From the NCBI RefSeq assembly GCF_005796185.1, contig NZ_VAHM01000003.1, positions 186,001-250,000 on the forward strand: a DNA stretch of 64,000 nt. The letters are read 5' to 3'. Origin of the DNA: Pseudarthrobacter sp. NamB4 (GTDB lineage: Bacteria; Actinomycetota; Actinomycetes; Actinomycetales; Micrococcaceae). The position numbers and the translations under genes were made by a program. Shown here piece by piece: positions 9,198-17,840 of the stretch (position 1 is its first letter; each line of letters opens with the position of its first letter). The notes under the pieces are model-generated. The model saw nothing but the letters and a program-made list of their open reading frames with translations, was not told where the DNA came from and did not search any database.

Positions 9198-9623
9198 TCA
9201 GAGGTTGTACTTCCAGGCCAGCTGGGCCGGGCAGGCATTCATCACAACGTCCAGCCCTGCCGCTTTGGCGCGTTCCGCGGCAGCCTGGTCGATGACTCCC
9301 AGTTGCAGCCACACTGCTTTCGCTCCTGCCGCGATGGCCTGGTCCACCACCGCCCCCACTTTTTGTGAGTTCACAAAGCAGTCCACGACGTCGATCGGGT
9401 GCTTTTCAGACGGGATGTCACCGAGGGTGCGGTAACCGGCTTCCCCGTGCACGGGGTCTCCGGGAAGGTTGACGGGAATAATCTCCATCCCTAACCGCTC
9501 ACGAATGAAGAGTGACGTATCGTAGGCCGCACGCCACTCATTAGTGGTCAGACCAACTATTGCCCAGCGTCCCTTGGTTCGCATAAGGCGTTCTATGACT
9601 GCAGGATCGTTCGCGTGGCCCAT
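9198..9623 (-). CDS. CoA-binding protein (COG1832-type Rossmann fold), divergent from the sulfur operon
   Basis: A 141-residue single-domain CoA-binding protein of the succinyl-CoA-synthetase-alpha-like Rossmann family: WAIVGLTTNEWRAAYDTS near 18-36, IIPVNLPGD, then IDVVDCFVNSQKVGAVVDQA and AKAVWLQLGVID, ending in AGLDVVMNACPAQ. ATG 9623 has GGTGGGGGA just upstream and is preferred over a longer frame from 9743, whose extra part lies in the divergent promoter region. It is paralogous to the last gene of the SAM-riboswitch operon that starts on the opposite strand 145 bases away. A link to acetyl-CoA or acyl-homoserine use is inference. Confidence 0.85.
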   Translation of the reverse strand: MGHANDPAVIERLMRTKGRWAIVGLTTNEWRAAYDTSLFIRERLGMEIIPVNLPGDPVHGEAGYRTLGDIPSEKHPIDVVDCFVNSQKVGAVVDQAIAAGAKAVWLQLGVIDQAAAERAKAAGLDVVMNACPAQLAWKYNL

Positions 9624-9765
9624 TCCCCCACCATACGCCGTTGCCGATAGGAAGCTGGTGCCGAATTTTTCGCTGACTACCCCCGCATTCCGGCACGATG
9701 AACGAATATTACGTAAAAACTGCCAGCATTTGGGATATGCCATTCATTTAGGTTCAGTTGGTAGT

Positions 9766-9933
9766 GACCATCCCGAGCGGCAGAGAGACCTGGATCTGTG
9801 ACGCCGCAGCAACCCTGGTTACCGGAGGCCCCCAGGCTCCGATAAAAGCAAGGTCCTGTCATGCGCGCCAAGGAACTGACCACTCCGGCCGCACCACCGG
9901 ATCCGCAGGGTGCTACTGCCAGGACCGATGGAG
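9766..9933 (+). promoter_or_regulatory. SAM-I (S-box) riboswitch ahead of the sulfur operon
   Basis: S-box core elements in order: P1 5' strand CCATC (9768-9772); P2 strand GCGGC (9777-9781); AGAGAGACCTGG; P2 partner GCCGC (9803-9807) followed by AGCAACC; a long P3/P4 insert (about 9815-9905); then GGTGCTACTGCCAGGACC and the P1 3' strand GATGG (9927-9931). It matches the SAM-I layout (GAGGGACTGGCCC, GCAACC, GGTGCCAATTCC type) and is nearly identical in its core to the element at 20858-20966. The Shine-Dalgarno GGAG (9930-9933) overlaps the closing P1 helix, so translational control is likely: SAM would close P1 and hide it. Confidence 0.88.
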
Positions 9934-9940
9934 TGAACCT

Positions 9941-10759
9941 ATGACCACAGTTCTGCCTTCCCGTTCTGCCGGGACCGCCCTTGGCCACGCTGCTGCCCTG
10001 CCGTTGTCCTTCCGCGGCCTGCGCCGGACCTTCGGTACTGGCTCCGCAGCGCACACCGTCCTGCGCGACGTGACATTTGACGTGGCAGCCGGCGAAGTCC
10101 TGGCCATCCTCGGACCATCAGGCTGCGGCAAGTCGACGCTGCTGCGGGCTGCTGCCGGACTGGACTCGCCAAGTGCCGGCTCGGTGGTCATTGCGGACTT
10201 TCCCGTACAGGGCATCGATTCCCGGTGCGCCTTTGCCTTCCAGGAACCCCGGCTCCTGCCATGGCACACGCTGCAGGCCAACATTGCCATTGGGCTGCCC
10301 ACCGGCTGCAGCGCCAGCGAGGGGAAAGCCAAGGTGGCCCGCCTGCTGGAACTCGTTGGCCTGGAGCGCTTCGCCAAGCACCGCCCCAGGGAAGTGTCCG
10401 GCGGCATGGCGCAACGGGCATCCCTGGCCCGGGCGCTGGCCCGCAACCCCGGCGTCCTTCTCCTGGATGAACCCTTCGGCGCACTCGACGCACTCACCCG
10501 CATCCGGATGCAGGACCTGCTCCTGAACATCCATAGGGTGGAACCGGCCACCGTCCTGCTGGTCACGCATGACGTTGACGAAGCGCTCCAGCTCGCGGAC
10601 AGGATCATCGTCCTGGGCAACCACGACGCCAACGGTCCCGGTGCGACGATCGTGAGGACTGTCGAGGTACCGGGCGGCCGGCCAAGGGACCGCGCGGACG
10701 CCGAACTGGCACAACTGCGCGTTTCGCTGCTCCAGACCCTGGGCGTAGACGGCCACTGA
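9941..10759 (+). CDS. ABC transporter ATP-binding protein (sulfonate/taurine type, SsuB-like)
   Basis: A 272-residue nitrate/sulfonate/taurine-type ABC ATPase. Walker A GPSGCGKST (58-66), Q-loop FQEPRLLPW (about 100-108), signature VSGGMAQR (152-159), Walker B VLLLDEP (172-178) and the H-loop VTHDVDEAL are all present. QEPRLLPW is typical of SsuB/TauB. The start ATG 9941 lies 7 bases after GGAG, which is part of the riboswitch closing helix. First gene of the operon; the substrate-binding lipoprotein and permease follow. Likely import of an organosulfur compound, inferred from the family plus context (SAM riboswitch, sfnG, metY). Confidence 0.92.
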   Translation: MTTVLPSRSAGTALGHAAALPLSFRGLRRTFGTGSAAHTVLRDVTFDVAAGEVLAILGPSGCGKSTLLRAAAGLDSPSAGSVVIADFPVQGIDSRCAFAFQEPRLLPWHTLQANIAIGLPTGCSASEGKAKVARLLELVGLERFAKHRPREVSGGMAQRASLARALARNPGVLLLDEPFGALDALTRIRMQDLLLNIHRVEPATVLLVTHDVDEALQLADRIIVLGNHDANGPGATIVRTVEVPGGRPRDRADAELAQLRVSLLQTLGVDGH

Positions 10760-10781
10760 CTCCCACCCACCCAAAAAAGAG

Positions 10782-10806
10782 CGGCCCGCCCCTGCTTCCC
10801 GGGCCG
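10782..10806 (+). other. Intercistronic GC hairpin
   Basis: CGGCCCG (10782-10788) and CGGGCCG (10800-10806) form a 7-bp stem with an 11-nt loop in the 126-base gap after the ATPase gene. There is no T-tract, so termination is unlikely; it may stabilise or process the mRNA upstream of the abundant binding-protein cistron. Confidence 0.4.
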
Positions 10807-10885
10807 GAGGCAGTACCCCGCTGCCCTGATCTTCCCTACATTGCCTGTCTACCCGACACTGATTGATCCTCACCTAAGGAAAACC

Positions 10886-11938
10886 ATGCCGTACGCTCGC
10901 CCCATCACCCGCCGCTCGCTCCTTGGCGCAGCAGCCCTCGCTGCCTCCGCAGCCCTGGCCCTGACAGGTTGCGTCGCCGGTGAAGGATCTTCCGGCGGTG
11001 CTGCCGCCGCTGCCGGCGCCACCAAGGGCGGCACGCTGAACATCGATTTCGCCACCTACAACCCGCTTAGCCTGGTCATCAAGGACCAGGGCTGGCTGGA
11101 AGCCAGCCTCAAGGACCAGGGCGTCACGGTCAACTGGATTCAGTCGGCAGGCTCGAACAAGGCCAACGAGGCGCTGCGTTCCGGTGCCATCGATGTGGGT
11201 TCCACCGCCGGCTCCGCTGCCCTGCTGGCGCGAGCCAACGGCTCGCCCATCAAGACCATCGACATCTACTCACAGCCTGAGTGGGCAGCCCTGGTGGCAC
11301 CCGCCGGCTCGGACATCACGTCAGTGGCCGACCTCAAGGGCAAGTCCGTCGCCGCCACCAAAGGCACGGACCCGTATTTCTTCCTGCTGCAGGCCTTGGA
11401 ACAGGCCGGGCTCAAGCCCGGCGATGTGACGGTGCAGAACCTGCAGCACGCTGATGGCCGCACTGCCCTGGAGAACGGCTCGGTACAGGCCTGGTCCGGG
11501 CTGGACCCGATCATGGCGGGGGCGGAACAGAAGGGCGCAACCCTGTTCTACCGCAACCTGGACTTCAACACTTACGGCTTCCTCAACGCCACCGAATCGT
11601 TCCTTAAGGACAAGCCCGAGCTGGCCCAGGCGGTAGTGAACGCGTACGAAAAGGCCCGTGCCTGGGCAGCGGAGAACCCGGATCAGACAGCCCGGATCCT
11701 GGCTGAGGTTGCCGGCCTGGACCCCGCTGTTGCCAAAACGGTAGTGCTGGAACGCAGCAATCTGCACGTCAACCCCGCGCCGGGCGAGGCGCAGCGCAAA
11801 GTATTGGAGAAGATCGGGCCCACCTTCGTGGAAACCGGTGACGTCAAAACGCAGCAGCAGATTGACGACGCCGTAAACTCCCTTCTCGACGACTCGCTGG
11901 TGAAGAAGGCTGATCCCTCAGCCATAAAGGCCTCCTGA
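10886..11938 (+). CDS. ABC transporter substrate-binding lipoprotein (sulfonate/aliphatic organosulfur type)
   Basis: A 350-residue periplasmic-type binding protein of the SsuA/TauA (NMT1-like) class. The N-terminus has RR at 9-10 followed by a hydrophobic stretch and the lipobox LTGC, with Cys29 the lipid anchor. TLNIDFATYNPLSLVIKDQG and the repeated AWSGLDPIMAG segment fit the two-lobed fold; GAIDVGSTAGSAALLARANG matches the ligand-site region of SsuA-like proteins. AAGGA lies 5 bases before the ATG. The stop overlaps the permease ATG by one base (TGATG). The ligand is not known; a sulfonate, sulfone or similar small organosulfur compound is inferred from the operon. Confidence 0.9.
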   Translation: MPYARPITRRSLLGAAALAASAALALTGCVAGEGSSGGAAAAAGATKGGTLNIDFATYNPLSLVIKDQGWLEASLKDQGVTVNWIQSAGSNKANEALRSGAIDVGSTAGSAALLARANGSPIKTIDIYSQPEWAALVAPAGSDITSVADLKGKSVAATKGTDPYFFLLQALEQAGLKPGDVTVQNLQHADGRTALENGSVQAWSGLDPIMAGAEQKGATLFYRNLDFNTYGFLNATESFLKDKPELAQAVVNAYEKARAWAAENPDQTARILAEVAGLDPAVAKTVVLERSNLHVNPAPGEAQRKVLEKIGPTFVETGDVKTQQQIDDAVNSLLDDSLVKKADPSAIKAS

Positions 11939-12840
11939 TGAACCAGCCAGGAGAGACTTCCGCCACCAGCACCAGTGTTGCGGATGCGCGTGCTGCAGCC
12001 GCCACCGCAACAATGGCAGACGCGGCCCAGGCGGGCGCCACTGAGGCACCCGCTCCGGCACGTGGATGGTCTCCCGCCGGAGTCCGCTCCAGGAACTGGG
12101 CGCGTCTGCCCCTTGGCCTGATCATCCCGGCCGCCCTGCTGGCTGCCTGGCAGCTGGCCTCGTCCAGCGGCCTGTTCACCGTGGTGCAGCTGCCGCCGCC
12201 GGTGATGGTTTTGGAGGCCGCAGGGGAGCTGCTGGAACGCGGTGAATTGGGGATCCACATAGCCATCTCCACCCAGCGCGTCCTTATCGGCTTCCTGGTG
12301 GGGGCGGCCCTGGGCTTGGTCCTGGGTGCAACCGTCGGGCTGTCCAAGCTCGCTGACGCCCTGCTGGCACCCACCATCGGCGCCCTGCGGGCCGTTCCGT
12401 CACTGGCCTGGGTGCCGCTGTTGATCCTGTGGATGAAGATCGGTGAGGACTCGAAAGTCACGCTGATCATCATCGGCGCGTTCTTCCCCGTCTTCACCAC
12501 CGTCTCCTTGGCGCTGCGCCATGTGGACCGCAATTTGGTGGAGGCTGCGCGCGCCTTCGGGCTCAAGGGAATCCGGCTGCTCACCACGGTGCAGCTGCCC
12601 GCCGTCGTCCCCGCCGTGTTCTCCGGCCTTCGCCTGGCGCTGGCCCAGGCGTGGCTTTTCCTGGTGGCCGCTGAACTGATCGCGTCCTCCATGGGATTGG
12701 GCTTCCTCCTGATCGATTCCCAGAACAACGGCCGGACGGACCGGCTGCTCCTGGCCATCGTGATGCTGGCCGTGATTGGAAAGGTTACTGACGCCCTGCT
12801 GGGCCTGGCCGAAAAGTGGGCGGTGAAACGATGGGCCTGA
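11938..12840 (+). CDS. ABC transporter permease (SsuC/TauC type)
   Basis: A 300-residue inner-membrane permease. An Ala/Thr-rich cytoplasmic leader of about 55 residues precedes about six hydrophobic segments (LGLIIPAALLAAWQLAS, VLIGFLVGAALGLVLGATVG, SKVTLIIIGAFFPVFTTVS and others). The EAA coupling loop is EAARAFGLKGIRLLTTVQLP. Its ATG shares one base with the binding-protein stop and its end overlaps the ligase start by 10 bases, which points to tight translational coupling. It should pair as a homodimer with the upstream ATPase. Confidence 0.92.
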   Translation: MNQPGETSATSTSVADARAAAATATMADAAQAGATEAPAPARGWSPAGVRSRNWARLPLGLIIPAALLAAWQLASSSGLFTVVQLPPPVMVLEAAGELLERGELGIHIAISTQRVLIGFLVGAALGLVLGATVGLSKLADALLAPTIGALRAVPSLAWVPLLILWMKIGEDSKVTLIIIGAFFPVFTTVSLALRHVDRNLVEAARAFGLKGIRLLTTVQLPAVVPAVFSGLRLALAQAWLFLVAAELIASSMGLGFLLIDSQNNGRTDRLLLAIVMLAVIGKVTDALLGLAEKWAVKRWA

Positions 12841-14783
12841 GCATCACGGAAACCTTCAACCTGAATACGGGCGTCCGCCCGGACAACGTCGCGTTCTGGG
12901 AGCAGCAGGCGCTGCGCCTTGACTGGGACACCCCCTGGCATACCGCCCACCGCTGGGTTCCGGCGGATGCCGGGGCGGGCAGGGGCCCGGGCATCAGCTG
13001 GTTCGAAGGCGGAAAGCTGAACGTCGCCGTCAACTGCGTGGACCGGCACGTCGCGGCAGGGCGCGGAAACAAAGTGGCGCTCTACTTCGAAGGCGAGCCT
13101 GGCGACCGCCGTTCCATCACCTACGGGGAACTCCAAAGAGAAGTCTCCAAAGCCGCCAACGCGCTCCTGGCACTCGGCATCACCAAGGGCGACCGGGTGG
13201 TCATCTACCTGCCGGTCATTCCCGAAACGGTCATCGTCACCCTGGCCGTGGCCCGCATTGGCGCCATCCACTCCCTGGTCTTTGGCGGCTTCTCCGCCGA
13301 AGCCCTGAAGTTCCGGGTGGAGGACACCGGCGCCAAACTGCTGGTGACCACCGACGGCCAGTTCCGCCGCGGCGTGGCCGTTCCCGTGAAGGACAATGCG
13401 GACGCGGCTGTGGCCGGCGGGAACGCCATCGAGCACGTGCTGGTGGTCAACCGCACCACCGCGGCCAGGGACCTGGCAACCGTCCCCATGACGGAAGGCC
13501 GGGACGTGTGGTGGCACGACGTCGTCGGTAACGCCGCGGATGTCCATGAACCGGAAACCTTCGACGCCGAAACGCCGCTGTTCATCATGTACACCTCCGG
13601 CACCACCGGCAAGCCCAAGGGCCTGGTGCACACCTCCGGCGGCTACCTCACGCAGGCGTCGTGGAGTTTCGAGCACCTGTTCAGCAACCCTGACCCGGCA
13701 CTGCGTGACCAGGACGTCCACTGGTGCACGGCGGACCTCGCCTGGGTCACGGCGCACACCTACGAAATCTACGGTCCGCTGTCCAACGGCGTGACCCAGG
13801 TGATCTTCGAGGGCACCCCCAACACCCCGCACCCCGGCCGGCACTTCGAGATCATCGAACGCTACGGCGTCACCCAGTACTACACCGCGCCCACGCTGGT
13901 GCGGTCCCTCATGGGCTGGTTCCCCGACGGCGTGCCGAACACCTACGACCTCTCCTCCATCCGCCTGCTCGGGACGGTGGGGGAAGCCGTGAACCCGGAA
14001 GCGTGGCGCTGGCTGCGGCAAAATCTTGGAGCAGGCACGGCACCCGTAGTGGACACGTGGTGGCAGTCCGAAACCGGCGCCACCATCCTCTCCCCTGCTC
14101 CCACCGACACCGCCTTTAAGCCAGGCTGCGCTGCCCGCCCCCTGCCCGGCGTCAGCACGCGCATTGTGGACGAGGGCGGCACCACCGTTCCGCCGGGCGT
14201 CCAGGGATACATTGTGGTTGACTCCCCCGGTCCCGCCATGGCGCGTACCGTCTGGGGCAATCCGCGCCGCTACTTCGACTCCTACTGGAGCAAGTACGTG
14301 GAGCATGGATGGTTCCTGGCGGGCGACGGCGCGAAGTACGATTCCGACGGCGACATCTGGATCCTGGGCCGTGTGGACGACACCCTCAACGTGTCCGGCC
14401 ACCTGCTCTCCACCATCGAGATCGAATCCGCCCTGGTGTCCCACCCTGATGTGGTGGAGGCCGGGGTGTGTCCGGTGCCCGATCCCAGGACCGGGCATGC
14501 CGTGGTGGCGTTCGTGGTCTTGAAAGCTGACGCGCCAGCGGACTGTGTCGCCGACCTTCGCAACCACGTGGCGAAGGAGATCGGCCCCATCGCCAAGCCG
14601 CGCGACGTCGTCGTGGTCCCCGATGTTCCCAAGACCCGCAGCGGAAAGATCATGCGCCGGCTGCTGACCCAGCTGTTCGAGGGCACAGCCCTCGGCGACA
14701 CCACCTCGCTACAGAACGAACCGGCTATTGCCGGTATCCAGGAAGTCCTGCGCCAGCGGGCCCAAGCAAAGGAAAAGCCATGA
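12831..14783 (+). CDS. Acetyl-CoA synthetase-like acyl-CoA ligase
   Basis: A 650-residue AMP-forming ligase of the Acs branch. Motif A MYTSGTTGKPKG, DTWWQSETG, the hinge ILGRVDDTLNVSGH and the C-terminal catalytic Lys (about 606, in KTRSGKIMRR) are present. The Trp of WWQSETG, which limits the acyl pocket to acetate/propionate in Acs, is kept, so a small acid is the likely substrate. The start ATG 12831 (GGTGA upstream) lies inside the permease end. The stop overlaps sfnG as ATGA. Its place in a SAM-controlled sulfur operon is unusual; supplying acetyl-CoA for O-acetylhomoserine is one inference. Confidence 0.88.
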   Translation: MGLSITETFNLNTGVRPDNVAFWEQQALRLDWDTPWHTAHRWVPADAGAGRGPGISWFEGGKLNVAVNCVDRHVAAGRGNKVALYFEGEPGDRRSITYGELQREVSKAANALLALGITKGDRVVIYLPVIPETVIVTLAVARIGAIHSLVFGGFSAEALKFRVEDTGAKLLVTTDGQFRRGVAVPVKDNADAAVAGGNAIEHVLVVNRTTAARDLATVPMTEGRDVWWHDVVGNAADVHEPETFDAETPLFIMYTSGTTGKPKGLVHTSGGYLTQASWSFEHLFSNPDPALRDQDVHWCTADLAWVTAHTYEIYGPLSNGVTQVIFEGTPNTPHPGRHFEIIERYGVTQYYTAPTLVRSLMGWFPDGVPNTYDLSSIRLLGTVGEAVNPEAWRWLRQNLGAGTAPVVDTWWQSETGATILSPAPTDTAFKPGCAARPLPGVSTRIVDEGGTTVPPGVQGYIVVDSPGPAMARTVWGNPRRYFDSYWSKYVEHGWFLAGDGAKYDSDGDIWILGRVDDTLNVSGHLLSTIEIESALVSHPDVVEAGVCPVPDPRTGHAVVAFVVLKADAPADCVADLRNHVAKEIGPIAKPRDVVVVPDVPKTRSGKIMRRLLTQLFEGTALGDTTSLQNEPAIAGIQEVLRQRAQAKEKP

Positions 14784-15970
14784 CCGAGATCAGCAATGTT
14801 GCCCGACTCTCCGAACCCCTGAAGTTCGCCTACTGGGTCCCTAACGTCTCCGGGGGCCTGGTGGTTTCAACCATCGAACAGCGGACCAGCTGGGACTTTG
14901 ACTACAACAGGAAGCTTGCCCGGATCGCGGAGAACTCCGGCTTTGAGTACGCCCTGACCCAGACCCGCTACGCCGCATCCTATGGAGCGGACAAGCAGCA
15001 CGAGGCCACGTCTTTCAGCCTTGCCCTGCTGGCCGCCACGGAACGCCTCAAGGTCATCTCCGCAGTCCACCCCGGCATGTGGCACCCCGGAGTCCTGGCC
15101 AAATACATCATCACTGCCGACCACATCTCCAACGGTCGCGCCGCCGTTAACATCGTGTCCGGCTGGCTGAAGTCCGAGTTCACCAACTTTGGCCTGGAAT
15201 GGCTGGAGCACGACGAGCGGTATGTGCGCACCGAGGAGTTCATCAAGGTACTGCGCGGGCTGTGGACCGAGCAGGAATACAGCCAGTCCGGCAAGTACTA
15301 CAACATCACCGACTTCACGCTGAACCCGGCGCCCGTCAACGTCCCCGGCCGCGCCCACCCGGAGATCTTTTTCGGCGGCAACTCCACGGCTGCCCAGGCC
15401 ACCGCCGGCCGCGTGGCGGACTGGTACTTCTCCAACGGCAAGGATCTGGAAGGCTTCAAGGACAACATCGCCGGCGTTGTGGCCTCAGCCGAAGAAACCC
15501 GCCGCGGCTCTGAAGGCCGGCTGGCCGCACCCCGCTTCGGGCTCAACGGCTTCGTCATCGCCCGTGACTCCGGGAAGGAGGCCCGGGACACCCTCCGTGA
15601 AATCGTCGAAAAGGCGCACAAGCCGGCCGTCCAGGGCTTCCGGGATGCCGTGCAGGAAGCCGGCGCCTCCACCAAGGACGGCAAGGGCATGTGGGCAGAT
15701 TCCAGCTTCGAGGACCTGATCCAGTACAACGACGGCTTCAAGACCCAGCTGATCGGGACCCCGGAACAGATTGCCGAGCGGATCGTCGAATACAAGAAGA
15801 TCGGCGTGAACCTGTTCCTCACCTGCTACCTGCACTTCCAGGAGGAGGTGGCCGCATTCGGCCAGGACATCCTGCCGATTGTCCGCGAACTCGAAGCAGA
15901 CCTTGCACGCAAGAACGGCACGGAACTTGATCTTTCTGCCACGCCCGTCGCCGAGGCGGTGGCAGTCTGA
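14780..15970 (+). CDS. sfnG: Dimethylsulfone monooxygenase SfnG
   Basis: A 396-residue FMNH2-dependent luciferase-like monooxygenase. The N-terminal run KFAYWVPNVSGGLVVS, followed by IEQRTSWDFDYNRKLA and GFEYALTQTRYAASYG, closely matches remembered SfnG sequences of Pseudomonas; further luciferase-family marks are AVNIVSGWLKSEF, LEHDERYVRTEEF and the GGNSTAAQATAGRVADWYF block. SfnG splits dimethylsulfone to methanesulfinate and formaldehyde, using reduced flavin from a separate reductase, which is not in this window. ATGA overlap with the ligase and TGATG overlap with metY show a single operon. No MsuD/SsuD desulfonase is nearby. Confidence 0.88.
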   Translation: MTEISNVARLSEPLKFAYWVPNVSGGLVVSTIEQRTSWDFDYNRKLARIAENSGFEYALTQTRYAASYGADKQHEATSFSLALLAATERLKVISAVHPGMWHPGVLAKYIITADHISNGRAAVNIVSGWLKSEFTNFGLEWLEHDERYVRTEEFIKVLRGLWTEQEYSQSGKYYNITDFTLNPAPVNVPGRAHPEIFFGGNSTAAQATAGRVADWYFSNGKDLEGFKDNIAGVVASAEETRRGSEGRLAAPRFGLNGFVIARDSGKEARDTLREIVEKAHKPAVQGFRDAVQEAGASTKDGKGMWADSSFEDLIQYNDGFKTQLIGTPEQIAERIVEYKKIGVNLFLTCYLHFQEEVAAFGQDILPIVRELEADLARKNGTELDLSATPVAEAVAV

Positions 15971-17340
15971 TGGCCGACCGCACATTCGGTTTCCGCACCC
16001 GCGCCCTGCACGCCGGCGGCACCCCCGACGCCGAGCACGGCGCCCGGGCCGTGCCGATATACCAGACCACATCCTTCGTGTTCAAGGACACCCAGGATGC
16101 CGCCAACCTGTTTGCCCTGCAGAAGTACGGCAACATCTACTCCCGCATCGGCAACCCCACGGTGGCAGCGTTCGAAGAGCGCATTGCCTCGCTGGAGGGC
16201 GGCATCGGCGCGGTTGCCACGTCGTCGGGCATGGCGGCGGAATTCATCACCTTCGCCGCGCTGACCCAGGCCGGCGACCACATCGTGGCCGCCTCCCAGC
16301 TGTACGGCGGCACTGTCACCCAACTGGACGTTACGCTGCGCCGCTTCGGCGTTGACACCACGTTCGTCTCCGGCACGGACCCCGCTGACTACGCCGCGGC
16401 GGTCCAGGACAACACGAAGGCGATCTTCGTGGAAGTGGTGGCCAACCCGTCGTCGGAGGTCCAGGACCTGGCGGCACTTGCGAAGGTGGCGCACGACGCC
16501 AAGATCCCCCTGGTAATCGACGCCACCTTAAGCACGCCCTACCTGGTGCGCCCGATTGAGCACGGTGCCGACATTGTGATCCACTCAGCCACCAAATTCC
16601 TGGGTGGCCATGGCACCACCCTGGGTGGCGTGATCGTTGAGAGTGGCCGGTTCAACTGGGGCAACGGGAAGTTCCCCACCATGACCGAGCCCGTGCCCTC
16701 CTACGGAAACGTCTCTTGGTGGGGCAACTTCGGCGAGTACGGCTTCCTGACGAAGCTGCGCTGCGAGCAGCTGCGCGACATCGGCCCCGCCCTGTCGCCG
16801 CAGTCGGCGTTCCAGCTGCTGCAGGGGGTGGAAACACTCCCGCAGCGCCTGGACGAGCACCTGAAAAACGCCCAGGCCGTCGCCGAATGGCTGGAAAACG
16901 ACGACCGGGTTGCCTACGTGAACTACTCCGGCCTGCCGTCCCACCCGCACTTCGAGCGGGCGCGGAAGTACCTGCCCCTCGGCCCGGGATCGGTGTTCTC
17001 GTTCGGCGTGAAGGGCGGGCGCGCCGCCGGCCAGAAGTTCATCGAGTCGCTGCAGCTGGCCTCGCACCTTGCCAACGTGGGTGATTCCCGGACCCTGGTG
17101 ATCCACCCCGGCTCCACCACTCACCAGCAGCTGAGCCAGGCGCAACTGGAATCGGCGGGCGTCCCCGAGGACCTGGTGCGCATCTCTGTGGGACTCGAGG
17201 ACATCGAAGATATCCTGTGGGACCTGGACCAGGCCCTGACTGCAGCGCAGCAGGCCCCGACGGAAGACGCCGTGGCCGCCGCGGTTGCAGCGGGACCCGC
17301 CACCACCGCGGAAGCCTGCACGATCGGAGCAAACGCATGA
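15970..17340 (+). CDS. metY: O-acetylhomoserine sulfhydrylase / aminocarboxypropyltransferase
   Basis: A 456-residue PLP enzyme of the Cys/Met metabolism family. It joins sulfide (or methanethiol) to O-acetylhomoserine to give homocysteine (or methionine). [21 protein letters not shown], the PLP-phosphate region SSGMAAEF, the aldimine Lys209 in [12 protein letters not shown] and the C-terminal [14 protein letters not shown] mark the MetY group, whose length (about 430-450) also fits. The 40-residue Ala-rich C-terminal tail is not part of the fold. It is the methionine-branch enzyme of this SAM-riboswitch operon and overlaps the next gene by 4 bases. Confidence 0.94.
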   Translation: MADRTFGFRTRALHAGGTPDAEHGARAVPIYQTTSFVFKDTQDAANLFALQKYGNIYSRIGNPTVAAFEERIASLEGGIGAVATSSGMAAEFITFAALTQAGDHIVAASQLYGGTVTQLDVTLRRFGVDTTFVSGTDPADYAAAVQDNTKAIFVEVVANPSSEVQDLAALAKVAHDAKIPLVIDATLSTPYLVRPIEHGADIVIHSATKFLGGHGTTLGGVIVESGRFNWGNGKFPTMTEPVPSYGNVSWWGNFGEYGFLTKLRCEQLRDIGPALSPQSAFQLLQGVETLPQRLDEHLKNAQAVAEWLENDDRVAYVNYSGLPSHPHFERARKYLPLGPGSVFSFGVKGGRAAGQKFIESLQLASHLANVGDSRTLVIHPGSTTHQQLSQAQLESAGVPEDLVRISVGLEDIEDILWDLDQALTAAQQAPTEDAVAAAVAAGPATTAEACTIGANA

Positions 17341-17831
17341 GCACCGCCGAACGCACCTGGACCGGCCCGTCGGCGCCCGAACGCCTCAGCCTGCTCCGGG
17401 AAGCAAAGTCCATCGCCATCGTCGGCGCGTCGGACAAGCCTTCACGTGCCAGCTACTTCGTGGCCACCTACCTGCAGTCCTCTACGCGCTACAAGTTGTA
17501 CTTCGTCAATCCAGTGGCTGAGGAAATCCTGGGCCAGCCCACGTACGCCTCACTGGCAGACCTGCCGGAGAGCCCCGATATCGTGGATGTCTTCCGCAAG
17601 CACGATGACCTTCCAGGGGTGCTGGATGAGGCGGTGGATGCCGGCGCCAGCACGCTGTGGCTGCAGCTGGGGTCCTGGCATGAGGAGGTGGCTGCGGGGG
17701 CTGAAGCCGCCGGGCTCAACGTCGTAATGGACCGGTGCGTCAAGATTGAACATGCCCGCTTCCACGGCGGCCTCCATCTGGCGGGCTTCGACACCGGCGT
17801 TATTTCATCCAAGCGCCAGGTCCTGGCCTGA
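17337..17831 (+). CDS. CoA-binding protein (COG1832-type), last gene of the sulfur operon
   Basis: A 164-residue one-domain CoA-binding Rossmann protein: SIAIVGASDKPSRASYFVATYL (about 25-46), KLYFVNPVAEEILGQPTYASL, DIVDVFRKHDDLPGVLDEAV, STLWLQLGSW and AGLNVVMDRCVKIEH. The layout parallels the protein at 9198-9623. ATG 17337 overlaps the metY stop (ATGA). Such proteins commonly neighbour MetY in bacteria; a partner or regulatory role tied to acetyl-CoA/O-acetylhomoserine supply is inference. The operon ends at the hairpin 44 bases downstream. Confidence 0.88.
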   Translation: MSTAERTWTGPSAPERLSLLREAKSIAIVGASDKPSRASYFVATYLQSSTRYKLYFVNPVAEEILGQPTYASLADLPESPDIVDVFRKHDDLPGVLDEAVDAGASTLWLQLGSWHEEVAAGAEAAGLNVVMDRCVKIEHARFHGGLHLAGFDTGVISSKRQVLA

Positions 17832-17840
17832 TCGGAAGCG

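Noticed and set aside
9766..9933. SAM-IV riboswitch instead of SAM-I
   Set aside because: The order GAGAGACCTGG, GCAACC and GGTGCTACTGCC with a P2 kink-turn-like region follows the S-box layout, not the SAM-IV core known from Streptomyces and Mycobacterium.
11844..14567. Open minus-strand frame of 907 codons opposite the ligase and permease
   Set aside because: It is antisense to two well-supported genes and has no recognisable protein pattern.
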